A DNA stretch of 64,000 nucleotides from JAJXWB01 sp965246795 (GTDB lineage: Bacteria; Pseudomonadota; Alphaproteobacteria; Rhizobiales; Beijerinckiaceae), in the NCBI GenBank assembly GCA_965246795.1, contig CBDFFN010000010.1, forward strand, positions 124,001 to 188,000, in the 5' to 3' direction. This document shows, piece by piece, positions 26,353-35,172 of this stretch. How positions within the stretch are numbered: position 1 is the first letter of the stretch; every line of letters begins with the position of its first letter. Both the position numbers and the translations under genes were made by a program. The notes beneath the pieces were generated by a model. It searched no databases. It was not told the origin of the DNA and saw only the letters and a program-made list of their open reading frames with translations.

Positions 26353-27876
26353 ATGACCACCGCCCAATCTTCGCGACGCCCGCGTTCCGGCATCGCGGCT
26401 CTCGGTCTTGCCGCACTCGTCGCGACGACCGGCCTCTCCCCGCTGCCGGCCGCAGGGCGCGGCGCGCCGGACAGCTTTGCCGACCTTGCCGCCAGTGTCA
26501 GCGAGGCGGTCGTGAACATCTCGGCGACGCAGGCGGTCGAAGCCCGCAACCAGTCGGGCGCGTCGCCGCGACTGCAGCCCGGCACGCCCTTCGACGAGCT
26601 CTTCGAGGAATTCTTCAAGCGTCGCGGGCAGAAACCGCCGGGACGCGGCGGAAACAGCGAAGGTGGCGACGAGACCCCGTCGCCGCGCCGCGGTGCCAAT
26701 TCGCTCGGCTCCGGTTTCGTGATCGATGCCGCTGGCATCGTGATCACCAACAATCACGTCATCGCCGACGCGAGCGAAGTATCCGTCATTCTGACGGATG
26801 GCACGAAGCTCAAAGCGGAAGTGCTGGGCAAGGACGCGAAGGTCGACATCGCGGTGCTCCGCGTGAAGCCCACGAAGCCGCTGAAGGCCGTGAAATTCGC
26901 CGACAGCGAGAAGTCGCGCGTTGGCGACTGGGTGCTGGCCGTGGGCAATCCCTTCGGACTCGGCGGTTCGGTGACGGCCGGCATCATTTCGGCCCGCAAC
27001 CGCAATATCGATAGCGGTCCTTACGATAATTACATTCAGACAGACGCCTCGATTAACAAGGGCAATTCCGGCGGCCCGCTGTTCAACATGGACGGCGACG
27101 TCATCGGCGTGACGACCGCGATCCTGTCGCCGTCGGGCGGCTCGGTCGGCATCGGTTTCGCGACGCCGGCCAACACCGTCATGCCGGTCATCGATCAGCT
27201 GCAGCAGTTCGGCGAAACGCGGCGCGGTTGGCTCGGCGTGCGCATCCAGAACATCGACGACGCGATCGCGGAGAGCCTCGAACTCGGCAAGACGCGCGGT
27301 GCGCTTGTCGCCGGCGTCGACGATCGCGGCCCGGCGAAGACGGCCGGCCTCAAGGCGCGCGACGTCATCGTCAAGTTCGACGGCAAGGAAGTGAAGAACT
27401 CGCGCGAATTGCCGAAGCTGGTCGCACTGGCGCCGGTCGGCAAGGACGTCGAAGTTGTCGTCATCCGCGACGGCAAGGAAATGCCGCTCAGTGTGAAACT
27501 CGGCCGGCTCGAGGATGGCGAAAAGCAGGCCTCGCTCAACACCAAGAGCGATGCGAAGCCCGAAGCCGCGCCCGTGCAGGCCGCGCTCGGCATGAAGTTC
27601 GCCGCGCTTTCGGACGAAACGCGGTCGCGCTTCAACATCAAGGAAAGCGTCAAGGCCGGCGTCGTCATCACCGATGTCGACGCAAGCTCGAATGCCGCCG
27701 AGAAGCGCCTGCAGAAAGGCGACGTGCTTGTCGAGATCAACGGCGAAGCGATCCGCGCGCCCGGCGATGTCGCGAAGCGCATCAAGGTGCTGAAGGACGC
27801 CGGCAAGAAAAGCGCGGCACTGCTCGTGACCGGCGTCAACGGCGAGTCGCGTTTCGTGCCGGTGCCGACGGAGTAA
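26353..27876 (+). CDS. Do family serine endopeptidase (DegP/DegQ/MucD-like)
   Basis: 507-residue periplasmic protease-chaperone. An N-terminal hydrophobic segment (about 13-36) serves as signal or anchor. The trypsin-like domain has the triad H135 (NNHVI), D165 (VDIAVLR) and S239 (GNSGGPLF). Two PDZ domains follow (about 290-375 and 410-500). A low-complexity insert after residue 90 (KPPGRGGNSEGGDE) is typical of the LA loop. It degrades misfolded envelope proteins. It is divergent from the esterase gene, with dapE 57 nt downstream. Confidence 0.94.
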   Translation: MTTAQSSRRPRSGIAALGLAALVATTGLSPLPAAGRGAPDSFADLAASVSEAVVNISATQAVEARNQSGASPRLQPGTPFDELFEEFFKRRGQKPPGRGGNSEGGDETPSPRRGANSLGSGFVIDAAGIVITNNHVIADASEVSVILTDGTKLKAEVLGKDAKVDIAVLRVKPTKPLKAVKFADSEKSRVGDWVLAVGNPFGLGGSVTAGIISARNRNIDSGPYDNYIQTDASINKGNSGGPLFNMDGDVIGVTTAILSPSGGSVGIGFATPANTVMPVIDQLQQFGETRRGWLGVRIQNIDDAIAESLELGKTRGALVAGVDDRGPAKTAGLKARDVIVKFDGKEVKNSRELPKLVALAPVGKDVEVVVIRDGKEMPLSVKLGRLEDGEKQASLNTKSDAKPEAAPVQAALGMKFAALSDETRSRFNIKESVKAGVVITDVDASSNAAEKRLQKGDVLVEINGEAIRAPGDVAKRIKVLKDAGKKSAALLVTGVNGESRFVPVPTE

Positions 27877-27933
27877 CGACACGATCGTCGCTTCGTCGGG
27901 TTTGGCCTTGCAAGTCGATTGCGAGCGCGCGCG

Positions 27934-29082
27934 ATGACGTCTGCCCTGGATATCGCGCAGGCGCTGATCCGCTGCCCCTCGATCACGCCTAGGGACAAAG
28001 GCGTTATCCGCACCCTTGCCGGCTTCTTGCAGCCAGCAGGCTTTGTCCTGCATCGGCATGTCTTTTCGGAAGACGATACGCCGGACGTCGGAAACCTCTT
28101 CGCGACGATCGGCAGCGGTTCGCCGCATCTCGTCTTCGCCGGCCACACCGATGTCGTGCCGCCGGGCGACGTGACACTCTGGCGTTTTGCGCCTTTCGCG
28201 GCGGAAATTGCGGACGGGCGGCTCTGGGGACGTGGCGCCTGCGACATGAAAGGTGGCGTCGCGGCCTTTGCCGCTGCGGCGCTCGAATTCGTCGCGGCCG
28301 GCGGTCTGAAACGCGGGACATTGTCGTTTCTCATCACCAACGACGAGGAAGGTCCGGCGATCAACGGCACCGTGAAACTGCTTGCATGGGCGAAGGACGA
28401 AGGGATCGTCTTCGACGATTGCATCGTCGGCGAGCCGACAAATCCGAAACGCCTCGGCGAGATGGTGAAGATCGGCCGGCGCGGGTCACTTAGCGGCGAC
28501 ATCTCGGTCAAAGGCGTGCAGGGCCATAGCGCCTATCCGCAGCAGGCCAACAACCCGATCCCAATCCTTGCGCGCATCGTGACCGCGCTGTCCGACACGC
28601 CGCTCGATAACGGAACGGATGCGTTCGATCCGACGCGCCTCGTCGTGACGTCCGTCGATGTCGGCAATGCTGCGCGCAATGTCATCCCTGGCGGAGCGCG
28701 CGCAAGGTTCAACGTGCGCTTCAACGACACTTGGACGCCGGAGACGCTTACTGCGCGCATCCGCGAGATCGCTACGGAAGCCGCAGGCGATACGCCAATC
28801 GAAATCGCGATGCAGCCCTGCAATTCGCTGGCGTTCCGCACGCAGCGCGGGCCTTTCACCGATCTTGTCGGCGAAGCCATCCGCGCGGAGACGGGCCTGA
28901 CACCGGAGCTTTCGACATCGGGCGGTACGTCAGATGCGCGCTTCATCTCACAATATTGCCGCGTGCTGGAATTCGGCCTCGTCGGCGAGACCATCCATGC
29001 CGTCGACGAGAATTGCCGGCTCGACGATCTCGACACGCTGACGCGCTGCTATCGCCGCATTCTCGATCGTTACTTCGCATGA
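27934..29082 (+). CDS. dapE: Succinyl-diaminopimelate desuccinylase
   Basis: 382 residues from the ATG at 27934. M20 metallopeptidase fold with the di-zinc site: H and D in FAGHTDVVPPGD, D in GACDMKGG, the catalytic Glu pair in ITNDEEGPA, and the STSGGTSDARF loop. A dimerisation domain lies in the middle. It makes LL-diaminopimelate for lysine and peptidoglycan. The RCPSITP start is the family N-terminus. Confidence 0.96.
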   Translation: MTSALDIAQALIRCPSITPRDKGVIRTLAGFLQPAGFVLHRHVFSEDDTPDVGNLFATIGSGSPHLVFAGHTDVVPPGDVTLWRFAPFAAEIADGRLWGRGACDMKGGVAAFAAAALEFVAAGGLKRGTLSFLITNDEEGPAINGTVKLLAWAKDEGIVFDDCIVGEPTNPKRLGEMVKIGRRGSLSGDISVKGVQGHSAYPQQANNPIPILARIVTALSDTPLDNGTDAFDPTRLVVTSVDVGNAARNVIPGGARARFNVRFNDTWTPETLTARIREIATEAAGDTPIEIAMQPCNSLAFRTQRGPFTDLVGEAIRAETGLTPELSTSGGTSDARFISQYCRVLEFGLVGETIHAVDENCRLDDLDTLTRCYRRILDRYFA

Positions 29083-29119
29083 TCTCACATACGCAGTGCA
29101 TGCGATGGCGATCTAGCGG

Positions 29120-29219
29120 CCTCATCCTGAGGTGCGAGCGTGGCGAACCTCGAAGGACGAGCCGTTGTAATCACGTTCTTCGAGGCTTTCGCGTTCCGCG
29201 AAAGCACCTCAGGATGAGG
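29120..29219. repeat. Second palindromic element with CCTCATCCTGAGG ends
   Basis: 100 bp bounded by CCTCATCCTGAGGTGC and GCACCTCAGGATGAGG, with inner arms (GAACCTCGAAGGACGA and TTCTTCGAGGCTTTCGCG). It is related to the element at 13428-13533 in its ends but different in its core. It sits downstream of dapE. Confidence 0.85.
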
Positions 29220-29254
29220 CGCGTGTGTTTGCAGCCAATTTCACGCCTAGCAGA

Positions 29255-29725
29255 ATGACAGTCTCCTTCACCGAGCCGCGGCTCGTTCACGTCGCCGACC
29301 TTTCCGTCAGCGTCGCGACGCCCGTCGTCATCGGCGAGACGGCAGCAGGGCTCCGCCGCATCGTCGCCATCACAGGCGGCACGGCGACGGGCCGCATTGC
29401 CGGGACGATCGACGCGGGCGGCGCTGATTTCCAGATTCTCCGTCGCGAAGACGCAGCGGCCGAACTCGAAGCGCGCTACACGATCCGCACGCATGACGGT
29501 GCGATGATCTATGTCGTCAATCACGGGCTTCGCTCCGGCCCAAGGGATGTGATGGACGCGCTTGCGCGCGGCGAGCCCGTCGATCCGGCGAAAGTGTATT
29601 TCCGCGCCGCGCCGAAATTCGAGACCGGCGACGCGCGTTATCGATGGCTCACGCAAAAACTCTTCGTGGCGACGGGCGTGCGCCGACCGGACACTGTGGA
29701 ATTACGCATCTATGAGCTTGGCTGA
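29255..29725 (+). CDS. DUF3237 domain-containing protein
   Basis: 156 residues from the ATG at 29255. A single DUF3237 beta-barrel domain covers nearly the whole protein, with GRIAGTIDAGGADF, IYVVNHGLR and VYFRAAPKFETG as typical blocks. No signal peptide. The gene overlaps the nitroreductase start by 14 nt, so the two are coupled. The family has no established biochemical role; occurrence with reductases suggests small-molecule or xenobiotic metabolism. Confidence 0.85.
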   Translation: MTVSFTEPRLVHVADLSVSVATPVVIGETAAGLRRIVAITGGTATGRIAGTIDAGGADFQILRREDAAAELEARYTIRTHDGAMIYVVNHGLRSGPRDVMDALARGEPVDPAKVYFRAAPKFETGDARYRWLTQKLFVATGVRRPDTVELRIYELG

Positions 29726-30443
29726 GAAGATTTCTTCGTCCCCAAAACCCTTCACGCCGGGCGAAGCGGCAGCGATAGAGCGCGCCATTTTCGAGCGCCG
29801 TTCCGTCCGTGCATTCCTGCCGACCCCTGTCGCTCGCGAAACCGTCGAGCGCATCCTCGATGTCGCGGCGCGTGCACCGTCCGGCACGAATATGCAGCCG
29901 TGGCGCGCGCATGTTTTGACAGGACAGGCGAAGGACGACCTCGCCGCCGCCGTCACGAATGCATTCGAGGCCGGCACGCCGGGCACGCATCGGTCGGACT
30001 ACAAATATTACCCCGACCCGTTCTTCGAGCCGTACCAGTCGCGGCGGCGCAAGGTCGGCTTCGACATGTATGGCCTGCTCGGCATAGCAAAGGGCGACGC
30101 TGCGGCCATGAAGGCGCAGACCGGTCGCAACTTCACGTTCTTCGAGGCGCCGGTCGGCATCATCTTCACGATCAACCGCAAGCTCGAGATTGGCTCGTGG
30201 CTCGACTACGGCATGTTCCTGCAGAACGTGCTGCTGGCGGCACGGGCGCACGGGCTCGAGACCTGCCCGCAGGCGGCATTCGCGCATTATCACGGCGTCA
30301 TCCGCGATGCGCTCAAGCTCGATGCCGACGAGGTCGTCGTCTGCGGCATTTCGCTGGGTGTCGAAGATCGCACCCACGTGGTCAACACGTTGGCGACGCA
30401 TCGCGAAAGCGCCGCCGATTTTGCCACTTTCCGGGGATTCTGA
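29712..30443 (+). CDS. Nitroreductase family protein (FMN-dependent)
   Basis: 243 residues from the ATG at 29712. FMN-binding features are ERRSVRAF near the N-terminus, APSGTNMQPWRA, a central LDYGMFLQNVLLAARAHGLETC helix and CGISLGVED near the C-terminus. Members reduce nitro groups, quinones or enones using NAD(P)H, or dehalogenate. The start lies inside the DUF3237 gene. Substrate unknown. Confidence 0.9.
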   Translation: MSLAEKISSSPKPFTPGEAAAIERAIFERRSVRAFLPTPVARETVERILDVAARAPSGTNMQPWRAHVLTGQAKDDLAAAVTNAFEAGTPGTHRSDYKYYPDPFFEPYQSRRRKVGFDMYGLLGIAKGDAAAMKAQTGRNFTFFEAPVGIIFTINRKLEIGSWLDYGMFLQNVLLAARAHGLETCPQAAFAHYHGVIRDALKLDADEVVVCGISLGVEDRTHVVNTLATHRESAADFATFRGF

Positions 30444-30492
30444 CCGGCGCGGCGTGGTACAAGCAGCCCGGGATTCACAAACGGACCGCTTC

Positions 30493-31446
30493 ATGCCCGA
30501 GCCGCAACCGGACCGACTGTCGTCGCCGACCACCTATCTCGTGCGCATGAGCGTGTTCCTCGCGCTTGCGGCTTTTCTCGCCTTCGTCCTGCAGAAGGAA
30601 ATTCTGCGCGCTTTCTTCGCCAATCCCGGATTGAACGGCGTCATCCTCGGCGTGCTGGCGGTCGGCATCGTGTTGGCAATCCGCGAAGTTGTCCGCCTCT
30701 ATCCCGAGGTCGCCTGGGTCAACGGACGCACCGACCCAGCGTCTGCAACCGACCGGCAGCCAATTCTGCTGGCGCCGCTGGCAAAACTCGACACCGGTGC
30801 CGCCGTCACGCCGCTCGCAACCTCGACCTGGCGCGCCGTGATGGATTCCATCGCCACCCGGCTCGACGAGGGCCGCGAGACGCTGCGATACCTGACGGGC
30901 CTGCTGATCTTTCTCGGCCTGCTCGGCACGTTCTGGGGTCTGTTAGAGACCATCGGCTCGATCGGCAGCGTCATTAACGCGCTTCAAGGAAATGCCGATT
31001 CCGGCGTCATGTTCGAGGATTTGAAGACCGGCATCGCGCGTCCGCTCGCCGGCATGAGCTTGTCTTTCACCGCGTCGCTGTTCGGCCTTGCAGGCTCGCT
31101 CGTCATGGGCTTCCTCGATCTCACGACCGGCCAGGCGCAGAGCCGTTTCTATACCGACCTCGAAAACCTGCTCGCGACCCGCACCGCGCCGCCGCTGCCG
31201 GACATCGAAGGCGTCTCGCCGGAGACGCGGGATGCCGTGGCGCGCATCGCCGATGCCGGCGCCGCGTCGGGCGAGCGCGCTTCGACCGCGGCGATGGCGA
31301 GCCTCGCGGAAGGCATTCAGGCGCTGGTCCTGCACATGCGCACCGAGCAGCAGATGATTCGTAACTGGGCCGAGGCACAGGCGACGCAACACGCGGAGAT
31401 GAAGAAGCTCATCGACCGCGTGGCCACGGAAACGGAGCGTCGCTAG
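30493..31446 (+). CDS. MotA/TolQ/ExbB-like proton channel protein
   Basis: 317 residues, probable four transmembrane helices: about 14-34, 42-62, and a pair within the MotA/ExbB domain (LTGLLIFLGLLGTFWGLLETI and LSFTASLFGLAGSLVMGF). The last 70 residues are hydrophilic and helical. It should form a pentameric ion channel around the product of the downstream OmpA-like gene, as MotA does around MotB. No flagellar or Tol genes are near. The stop codon TAG is the first part of a palindromic repeat. Confidence 0.85.
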   Translation: MPEPQPDRLSSPTTYLVRMSVFLALAAFLAFVLQKEILRAFFANPGLNGVILGVLAVGIVLAIREVVRLYPEVAWVNGRTDPASATDRQPILLAPLAKLDTGAAVTPLATSTWRAVMDSIATRLDEGRETLRYLTGLLIFLGLLGTFWGLLETIGSIGSVINALQGNADSGVMFEDLKTGIARPLAGMSLSFTASLFGLAGSLVMGFLDLTTGQAQSRFYTDLENLLATRTAPPLPDIEGVSPETRDAVARIADAGAASGERASTAAMASLAEGIQALVLHMRTEQQMIRNWAEAQATQHAEMKKLIDRVATETERR

Positions 31447-31558
31447 AGCATGCCCCTTCAAAGAAAAGCTGATCTGACAATAAAGCACATGCTCCAGCGC
31501 ATGAAGCTGGCGCGTATCCTTTTCGCCCGCGTGAATTCACGCGGGCGGGATGCGCGCT
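31446..31558. repeat. Composite GAGCATG-type palindromic element, copy 1
   Basis: Module A (31446-31494) is 49 bp with GAGCATG/CATGCTC ends. Module B (about 31507-31558) contains the hairpin CGCCCGCGTG/CACGCGGGCG and ends TGCGCGCT. The first base is the G of the upstream TAG stop codon. Homologous modules lie at 42481-42593, 37304-37352 (A only, inverted) and 46523-46577 (B only). Confidence 0.9.
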
Positions 31559-31559
31559 G

Positions 31560-32576
31560 ATGGCGCTCGCGCGTGGTCGCCGCACGCGAGGCGGCATCGA
31601 CTACTGGCCGGGTTTCGTCGACGCGCTGTCGACGATGCTGCTCGCTTTCGTGTTCCTGATCACGATCTTCACCGTGGCGCAGTTTTTTCTGTCGCGCGAC
31701 GTGACCGGCAAAGACGCCGTTCTCGCCCGGCTGAACCGTCAGATCGACGAACTGACCTCTCTCCTTTCGCTCGAGAAAACGAGTGCGGGGAAGAGCGATG
31801 CCTCGCTGGCGTCGCTTTCGGCGACACTCGAGTCAGCGCGTCGCGACAGCGACAAGCTGCGTAGCGATCTCGCGGCCGCCGCCGTGGCGGGAACACGGGC
31901 TGGCGAGGCCGAAGGACAGGTCGATGCGCAGAAGCAGGTGACGACGCGCGCGCTGGCGCAAGTCGACATCCTCAATCAGCAGATCGCAGCGCTGCGCCGT
32001 CAGCTCGCGGCCATCGAAGATGCCTTGGCGGTCACGGAGAAACGGGACCGCGATTCCCAGACGCGGATCGCGGATCTCGGCAATCGCCTTAACCTCGCGC
32101 TCGCGCAGAAAGTGCAAGAGCTCGCACGCTTTCGCTCCGACTTCTTTGGCCGGTTGCGCGATATTCTCGGCTCGCGACCGGGTGTTCGCGTGGTCGGCGA
32201 CCGTTTCGTCTTTCAGTCGGAAGTGCTGTTCGATACCGGCAATTCGGTGCTGAACCCGCAAGGCCGCGGCGAACTCGACACGCTCGCCAACGCCGTCACC
32301 GATCTCGAGCGCGAAATTCCGCCGGACATCCCGTGGGTGATGCGCGTCGACGGTCACACCGACAAGCGGCCGATCCAGTCGGCGCAATTCAAATCGAACT
32401 GGGACCTGTCGGCCTCACGCGCCATCGCCGTGGTGCAATATCTCGTGTCGAAGGGCGTCGCCCCGCAGCATCTCGTGGCAGCAGGTTTTGGCGAATTCCA
32501 GCCGATCGAAACCGGCGATAACGACGACGCCTATCGACGCAACCGGCGGATCGAACTCAAGCTGACCGAGCGCTAA
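31560..32576 (+). CDS. MotB/OmpA-like peptidoglycan-binding protein with coiled coil
   Basis: 338 residues. One N-terminal transmembrane helix (about 20-44) begins with GFVDALSTML, whose D21 is placed like the proton-binding Asp32 of MotB. A long coiled coil (about 55-200) follows, then an OmpA domain (about 215-335) with VDGHTDKRPI, NWDLSASRA and RRNRRIELKL for diaminopimelate binding. It is probably an inner-membrane stator-like plug and tether to the wall, partnered with the upstream MotA-like protein. Confidence 0.87.
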   Translation: MALARGRRTRGGIDYWPGFVDALSTMLLAFVFLITIFTVAQFFLSRDVTGKDAVLARLNRQIDELTSLLSLEKTSAGKSDASLASLSATLESARRDSDKLRSDLAAAAVAGTRAGEAEGQVDAQKQVTTRALAQVDILNQQIAALRRQLAAIEDALAVTEKRDRDSQTRIADLGNRLNLALAQKVQELARFRSDFFGRLRDILGSRPGVRVVGDRFVFQSEVLFDTGNSVLNPQGRGELDTLANAVTDLEREIPPDIPWVMRVDGHTDKRPIQSAQFKSNWDLSASRAIAVVQYLVSKGVAPQHLVAAGFGEFQPIETGDNDDAYRRNRRIELKLTER

Positions 32577-32633
32577 AGCATAGCCCGCCGAGTGGAGGCC
32601 GGTTCGGCGGCGAGGATATGCGCGGCTGAGAGC

Positions 32634-33179
32634 CTAGCCGCGCATCCGGAACAGCCGCATCACCGTGTCGGAGAGAGGCTGCGGCAGCGGCTCTTTCAGG
32701 GTTGGATCGAACTGGGAGTGCATGGCACGGCCGACAGAACTAACAGTTTCGCGCTTCAGCTCCTGCCGCCACAAAACCTCGACACGGCTCGCCATCGCGT
32801 CACCCGCCATTTGCGGCCGTTGTCCGTCGAGCAGATCATTGATCGCGTCCACCAGCTTCTCATGCCGCATCGTCTTCGCGAGGACCGGAATGTCGTCGCC
32901 ACCCAGACGAACGCCTGCCAGTTCGCCGTGGCCCGTGTAAAGCGCCACAGCGACATCAGGATGCGATGCACGAATCTGGCGGCAAAGATCGATGCCGACA
33001 GGCTTGGGCAGACAATAATCGATGATTGCGAGCCGGATATCCGGATTGTCGTTGAGGTAATCGAGCCCCTGCCCTTCGCTGGCGGCGCAATGAACTAAAA
33101 AGCCGCTGTCCGAGAGGTTGTCGGATACGACGGTGCGGATCAGAGGATCGTCGTCGATGAGCAGAATTTCTGCCGACAT
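32634..33179 (-). CDS. Response regulator receiver protein
   Basis: 181 residues. The receiver domain (about 4-120) has the acidic pair D10/D11, phosphoacceptor D54 (IIDYCLP), T82 and K102 (LAKTMR). The 60-residue C-terminal extension shows no DNA-binding motif; it ends LSDTVMRLFRMRG. No histidine kinase gene is adjacent, so its partner is unknown. Probably acts by protein contact. The 170-nt region upstream (33180-33350) holds nothing I recognise. Confidence 0.88.
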   Translation of the reverse strand: MSAEILLIDDDPLIRTVVSDNLSDSGFLVHCAASEGQGLDYLNDNPDIRLAIIDYCLPKPVGIDLCRQIRASHPDVAVALYTGHGELAGVRLGGDDIPVLAKTMRHEKLVDAINDLLDGQRPQMAGDAMASRVEVLWRQELKRETVSSVGRAMHSQFDPTLKEPLPQPLSDTVMRLFRMRG

Positions 33180-33350
33180 TTTGGTCCGTCCCGTCGCCTT
33201 GTGCTGGTTGCGCCCAAACGCAATGTGACGAAGAAAAGAAGGTTCCCGAATCTCTTAACACATAGCAATTTTTCAACAGGATGACGATAGGTCAGCAGAA
33301 TTGCCTTCAGAACGAGCCTCGCTTAATGACCCGACGATGCCCGGACCGCG

Positions 33351-35162
33351 TCAGCCCGCGGCGCTCAGGGCCGTCGCGGCCGCAAGCGACGCGACGCCCG
33401 TATCGAACTGAAGTTTGGCCAGCCTGGCATAGAGTCCGCCCCGCGCAACGAGGGCAGCGTGCGACCCCTGCTCGACGATGCGGCCGCCGTCCATGACGAG
33501 AATGCGGTCTGCCGCGACGACCGTTGCCAGTCGATGCGCGATAACAAGGGTCGTGCGCCCGCGCATCACTTCGTCCAGGGCCTGTTGAACCAGATACTCG
33601 TTTTCCGCATCGAGAGCCGAGGTCGCCTCGTCGAGCAGCAGGATCGGTGCATCTCGCGCGATGGCGCGGGCGATGGCGAGGCGCTGCCTTTGCCCGCCCG
33701 ATAGCGTCACACCGCGCTCGCCGAGCTCCGTGTCGTAGCCGCGCGAAAGATCGCGGATGAAGGGATCGGCCGCCGCACGCTGCGCCGCCGCCTCGATTGT
33801 GCTGCGGGTCAGCCCCTCGCGACCGTAAGCGATATTATCGGAGACGGTCGCGGCGAAGACGACCGGCTCCTGCGGCACGAAAGCGATGATCTGGCGCAGC
33901 GCAACAGGATCGAGGGCGCGGATGTCGACGCCATCAACCGTTATGCGGCCTGCCGTCGGATCGTAGAAGCGCAGCAGCAACTGAAAGACCGTCGATTTGC
34001 CAGCGCCCGACGGGCCGACGATCGCCACCCGCTCGCCGGGCGCGATGCTGAAGGACACATCCCGCAGAACGCCGGCCTGCGGCGCGGAGGGATAATCAAA
34101 GCGCAAGGCCTCGAAGGCGATCGCGCCACGAACCGGCAACGGCAGCAACGACGGTGTTGGCGGGGCGACGATTCCGGAGCGGATATCGAGAATTTCCGCA
34201 ATGCGCGTGGCGGAGCCCGCTGCGGCGGAGACCTCGCTCCAGACCTGGCTGAGTTCGCCGAGCGAACTTGCGCCGAGCACCGCGAACAGCACGAATTGCG
34301 ACAGCAGGCCGCCTGTCATCTCTCCGGCGAGCACGTCGCGCGCGCCAAGCCACAGCACGCCGATAACGCTGAGAAACGCGAGCGCGATGGCGACGCCCGT
34401 GAGCATTGCCCGGGCGCGCGTGGCCTCGCGCGCGGCATCGTAGGCGCCCTCGGCAGCGCGCCCGAAGCGAAACAGCGTCGCGGCTTCGGCGTTCGACGCC
34501 TGCATCGTGCGGACCGCCGCAAGGTTTTCGGCGGCAAATGCGGTTGCGTCGGCGAGCGTGTCCTGCGCGCGTTTGGCACGCTGCCGCACCGAGCGTCCCG
34601 AAGCCACGAGCGGCAGCACGATCAGCGGAATCGCGACGATCACGAGCAGCGACAGTTTTGGGCTCGTCCAGACCATCAGACCGATGGCACCAACGAACAT
34701 GAAGAGGTTGCGTAGCGCGACCGACGCGGACGAACCGAACGCAGCTTTCAGCTGCGTCGTATCGGCGGTGAGGCGCGAGACCAGTTCGCCGGTTCGCGCG
34801 CTGTCGAAGAAGGCTGCATCGAGCGAGGCGAGATGTCCGAAGAGATCCTTGCGGAGATCAGCGACGACGCGTTCGCCGAGCGTCATCACGAGGTAGTAGC
34901 GCGAGGCCGATGCCAACGAGAGGACGAGCACGATGGCGATCATCGCGCCGAAATAGCTGTTGATGAGGCCCGCGCCGTCGTTCTCGAAACCGTGGTCGAC
35001 AAGGCGTCGCACCGCGACCGGAACGACGAGCGTCGCCGCCGAAGCGACGGTGAGTGCGACGAAGGCGGCTGCAATCTTGCCGCGATAGCGCCACCCGTAG
35101 GGCAGCAGCGGCTTCAGTGCCGCGAGCGGCGCGTTGGCGCGTGAGGGTTTGGCGTCGGTCAT
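33351..35162 (-). CDS. ABC exporter, MsbA-like (fused permease and ATPase)
   Basis: 603 residues from the ATG at 35162. Six transmembrane helices in the N-terminal half (about 25-320) are followed by an ATPase with Walker A GPSGAGKST (383-391), signature LSGGQ (487-491), Walker B ILLLDEATSALD and the switch His in IAHRLA. It acts as a homodimer in the inner membrane. MsbA-type lipid export and multidrug export cannot be told apart here. It lies 10 nt downstream of the TPM-domain genes on the same strand. Confidence 0.9.
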   Translation of the reverse strand: MTDAKPSRANAPLAALKPLLPYGWRYRGKIAAAFVALTVASAATLVVPVAVRRLVDHGFENDGAGLINSYFGAMIAIVLVLSLASASRYYLVMTLGERVVADLRKDLFGHLASLDAAFFDSARTGELVSRLTADTTQLKAAFGSSASVALRNLFMFVGAIGLMVWTSPKLSLLVIVAIPLIVLPLVASGRSVRQRAKRAQDTLADATAFAAENLAAVRTMQASNAEAATLFRFGRAAEGAYDAAREATRARAMLTGVAIALAFLSVIGVLWLGARDVLAGEMTGGLLSQFVLFAVLGASSLGELSQVWSEVSAAAGSATRIAEILDIRSGIVAPPTPSLLPLPVRGAIAFEALRFDYPSAPQAGVLRDVSFSIAPGERVAIVGPSGAGKSTVFQLLLRFYDPTAGRITVDGVDIRALDPVALRQIIAFVPQEPVVFAATVSDNIAYGREGLTRSTIEAAAQRAAADPFIRDLSRGYDTELGERGVTLSGGQRQRLAIARAIARDAPILLLDEATSALDAENEYLVQQALDEVMRGRTTLVIAHRLATVVAADRILVMDGGRIVEQGSHAALVARGGLYARLAKLQFDTGVASLAAATALSAAG

Positions 35163-35172
35163 CTCAGGTCGA

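Noticed and set aside
26314..28146. Long minus-strand open frame across the Do protease and dapE genes
   Set aside because: Antisense to two clear enzymes; typical GC-driven shadow.
30493..32576. Zorya type defence system
   Set aside because: Only ZorA/ZorB-like architecture is present; no helicase or nuclease gene is adjacent. Kept as an orphan stator-like pair.
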